Origin: Beduinella massiliensis
Lineage (GTDB): Bacteria > Bacillota > Clostridia > Christensenellales > Aristaeellaceae
Assembly (NCBI RefSeq): GCF_900199405.1
Contig: NZ_LT963430.1
Coordinates: 1,519,605 to 1,583,604 of the forward strand
Reading direction: 5' to 3'
DNA: 64,000 bases
Shown here in pieces: positions 62,043 through 64,000 of the stretch. The position numbers and the translations under genes were made by a program. How positions within the stretch are numbered: position 1 is the stretch's first letter; every line of letters starts with the position of its first letter. The notes below the pieces were generated by a model. That model ran no database searches. It was not told the DNA's origin and saw only the letters and a program-made list of their open reading frames with translations.

Positions 62043-62549
62043 ATGATCGAAAAGTTAACGCATTTTGACGCCAAGGGGCAGGCGGTCATGGTCGACGTGA
62101 CGGAAAAGAAGGAGACCGCCCGCACTGCCGTGGCGAAAGGGCGCATCCGCATGAGCCGGGCGACGCTTACGGCGATTTTGGAAGGGACGGCCTCCAAGGG
62201 CGACGTGCTGGGCGTAGCGCGGGTTGCCGGCATTATGGGCACGAAGCGTGCGAGCGAGCTGATTCCCATGTGCCATCCGCTGATGCTGGGCAAGTGCGCG
62301 GTGGACTTCCGCGTGCTCGAAGACGAGTGCGCCGTAGAGGCGGTTTGCACGGCCTCGCTGGTGGGGAAGACGGGCGTAGAGATGGAGGCGCTGACCGGCG
62401 TTTCGGTAGCGCTGCTCACCATTTACGACATGTGCAAGGCGATCGACAAGCGCATGGAGATTACCGGCATTCACCTGGCGAAGAAGACGGGCGGAAAGAG
62501 CGGGACGTTCGTAAACGACCCGGAATTTGCAGGTGAAGGCGATGATTGA
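62043..62549 (+). CDS. moaC: Cyclic pyranopterin monophosphate synthase MoaC
   Basis: MoaC works after MoaA to form cyclic pyranopterin monophosphate. The 168-residue protein has [46 protein letters not shown], and [26 protein letters not shown] (active-site histidine, Asp-Met-Cys-Lys). Length and motifs are normal. It overlaps moaA by eight bases. Confidence 0.96.
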   Translation: MIEKLTHFDAKGQAVMVDVTEKKETARTAVAKGRIRMSRATLTAILEGTASKGDVLGVARVAGIMGTKRASELIPMCHPLMLGKCAVDFRVLEDECAVEAVCTASLVGKTGVEMEALTGVSVALLTIYDMCKAIDKRMEITGIHLAKKTGGKSGTFVNDPEFAGEGDD

Positions 62550-63513
62550 CGCATGCGGGCGCACGATCGACTACGTGCGCATATCCATTACCGATCGATG
62601 CAACCTGCGCTGTGTATACTGCATGCCGGCGGGCGGCATCGAACCCTTCCCGCATGCGGACGTGCTCACGTTTGAAGAGATCGTCCGCGTGACGCGCGCG
62701 CTCGCCCGGCTGGGCGTGCGCTACGTGCGGCTGACGGGCGGGGAGCCCATGGCGAGAAAGGGCTGTCTGGAGCTGATGCGTCTCATCCGCGACATCGAGG
62801 GCATCGAAGAAATTTCGATGACGACCAACGGCCTGCTGCTCGATGGCAGGGTGGAGGAAGCGCGAAAGGCGGGCCTTACGGCGCTCAACATCAGCCTGGA
62901 CACGCTGGACCCGGAGGCGTACCGGCGCATCACGCGCAGGGGCGAGCTTTCGCCCGTGCTGCGGGTAATCGACGAGGCGCTCGCCAGCGGGATTCGGGTC
63001 AAGGTCAACGCCGTACCCGTTCGCGGCCTGAACGATGCGGGCCTGGTCGACCTGGCGCGCCTTGCGAAGGACCGGCCGATCGACGTGCGCTTTATCGAGC
63101 TCATGCCCGTCGGGTGCGGGGCGGACCTCGTACCCATTCCGCCGGACGAGGTGTACGCGCTGCTGAACTGCGAGCTGGGGGCGCTTCGGGACGACCCCGA
63201 GCGCCATGGGTTCGGTCCGGCGCGCTATGCGAAGCCTGCGGGCTTTCGGGGCAGCATCGGGTTCATCAGCGCGATGAGTCACGAGTTTTGCGAGTCCTGC
63301 AACCGCGTGCGGCTGACGGCGGACGGTTACCTTAAGCTTTGCCTCAACCATAAGGCCGGCATGGACGTGCGCGCATTGCTGCGGAACGGCGTGGAGGATG
63401 AGGCGCTCCGATCCGCGCTGCAGGAAGCCATAGAAAAGAAACCGCGCCGCCATGGCTTTTTAGAGGATATCTCAGACCGCGAGGTGCGCCGGATGAACGA
63501 AATCGGCGGCTGA
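62542..63513 (+). CDS. moaA: GTP 3',8-cyclase MoaA
   Basis: MoaA is the radical SAM enzyme that begins molybdopterin synthesis from GTP. The 323-residue protein has the CNLRCVYC cluster motif near residue 20, [12 protein letters not shown], the second cluster cysteines in [20 protein letters not shown], and ends in the family's GG tail (NEIGG). The ATG has AGGTGAAGG upstream; an in-frame TTG 15 bases earlier is less likely. Confidence 0.96.
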   Translation: MIDACGRTIDYVRISITDRCNLRCVYCMPAGGIEPFPHADVLTFEEIVRVTRALARLGVRYVRLTGGEPMARKGCLELMRLIRDIEGIEEISMTTNGLLLDGRVEEARKAGLTALNISLDTLDPEAYRRITRRGELSPVLRVIDEALASGIRVKVNAVPVRGLNDAGLVDLARLAKDRPIDVRFIELMPVGCGADLVPIPPDEVYALLNCELGALRDDPERHGFGPARYAKPAGFRGSIGFISAMSHEFCESCNRVRLTADGYLKLCLNHKAGMDVRALLRNGVEDEALRSALQEAIEKKPRRHGFLEDISDREVRRMNEIGG

Positions 63514-63584
63514 ACGGATGGGCGAAGGATTAAAGAGCGCTGCGTATGGGCATATTTACCTGAAAGCGGCGGCGAACGAGAGAG

Positions 63585-63599
63585 GGCGGCCAGGCCGCC
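63585..63599 (+). other. Compact palindrome before mogA
   Basis: GGCGGCC-A-GGCCGCC lies just before the ribosome site of the next gene. It may influence its translation. There is no gene between 63514 and 63613. Confidence 0.45.
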
Positions 63600-63613
63600 A
63601 TGGAGGGATGCAG

Positions 63614-64000
63614 ATGTATAAAGCTGCGATTATCACCCTGTCCGACAAGGGCGCGCGCGGCGAGCGCGAGGACGTGAGCGGGCAGGTTATCCGCGAGCTA
63701 TTGACCGAGGGCGGCTATGAAATCGCCGAGCAGCTGTTGCTCAGCGACGACCGGGAGGGGCTGACGCGTGAGCTCGTTCGCATCGCCGATACCGGTGCGG
63801 CGGACCTCGTCGTGACGACGGGCGGCACGGGCTTTTCCGTGCGCGACAACGCGCCGGAGGCGACGATGGACGCCATCGAGCGCAACGCGCCCGGCATCGC
63901 CGAGGCCATGCGCATGCAGAGCCTTTCGATTACGCCGCGCGGGATGCTCTCGCGCGGGGTCAGCGGCATTCGCAAGCGCACGCTGATCGTGAACCTGCCG
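63614..64000 (+). CDS. MogA/MoaB-family molybdopterin adenylyltransferase (3' end outside window)
   Basis: The first 129 residues are seen. They show AAIITLSDKGARGEREDVSG, DLVVTTGGTGFSVRDNAPEAT (the TTGGTG nucleotide and pterin motif) and RGMLSRGVSGIRKRTLIVNLP, as in MogA/MoaB proteins that activate molybdopterin with ATP for MoeA. GGAGGG is six bases before the chosen ATG. The gene belongs to the Moco operon and continues beyond the window, so a fusion to another domain cannot be excluded. Confidence 0.92.
   Translation, partial: MYKAAIITLSDKGARGEREDVSGQVIRELLTEGGYEIAEQLLLSDDREGLTRELVRIADTGAADLVVTTGGTGFSVRDNAPEATMDAIERNAPGIAEAMRMQSLSITPRGMLSRGVSGIRKRTLIVNLP

Overview
The window is a 64 kb piece of a GC-rich, endospore-forming Clostridia-type chromosome (Bacillota). 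The evidence is the gene order plsX-acpP-rnc-smc-ftsY, the yqfC-yqfD-phoH-yqfF-ybeY-cdd-era-recO block, two alpha/beta-type small acid-soluble spore proteins, and a HisZ/short-HisG histidine operon. I cannot name the genus; a Christensenellales- or Oscillospirales-like gut organism is a guess from base composition and gene content.

Layout. 1-6.3 kb: end of plsX, acyl carrier protein, RNase III, SMC and FtsY. 6.3-10.4 kb: a membrane-anchored unknown on the minus strand, rmuC, an Eis-like acetyltransferase and uppP. 10.5-17.9 kb: the yqfC-to-recO block, in which YbeY and cytidine deaminase are one fused reading frame. 17.9-18.4 kb: two spore protein genes on the minus strand. 18.6-23.8 kb: his operon ZGDBA-IE, lacking hisH and hisF. 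23.9-24.3 kb: five tRNAs (Val, Asp, Phe, Gly, Cys).

24.4-36.9 kb is an accessory carbohydrate-catabolism region. A minus-strand operon (alcohol dehydrogenase, nitroreductase, ferredoxin-type aldo/keto reductase, DapA/NanA-family aldolase, ribokinase-family kinase) is interrupted by an IS481-like element. It faces a FadR-type regulator, a CUT1 sugar ABC transporter and a cytoplasmic Asp-box beta-propeller protein. Shared promoter motifs tie the two sides together. A 260-bp array of hairpins lies between the regulator and the transporter.

37-54.7 kb is a lower-GC surface-polysaccharide cluster: rhamnosyltransferase-like GT2 enzymes, a Wzm/Wzt-type ABC exporter whose permease carries an extra extracytoplasmic domain, UDP-GlcNAc 2-epimerase, a 1553-residue four-domain protein (pyruvyltransferase-like domain, coiled coil, two related glycosyltransferase domains, GT2), a frameshifted acyltransferase, a GT-C-like membrane protein, and rfbACBD for dTDP-L-rhamnose. 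Together they suggest an exported rhamnose- and possibly pyruvyl-ManNAc-containing wall polymer.

55-58.2 kb carries a VTC-domain protein, a DUF4956 membrane protein and a secreted Cthe_2159-like beta-helix protein. tRNA-Leu and an aromatic acid exporter-like membrane protein follow. 59.7-64 kb is a molybdenum cofactor operon (molybdopterin-binding protein, moeA, moaC, moaA, mogA/moaB) that runs off the end of the window.

No CRISPR array, prophage or rRNA operon was seen. The most unusual items are the YbeY-Cdd fusion, the four-domain glycosyltransferase, the hairpin array, the shared AAAACTATTG promoter motif of the catabolic region, and the acyltransferase frameshift.
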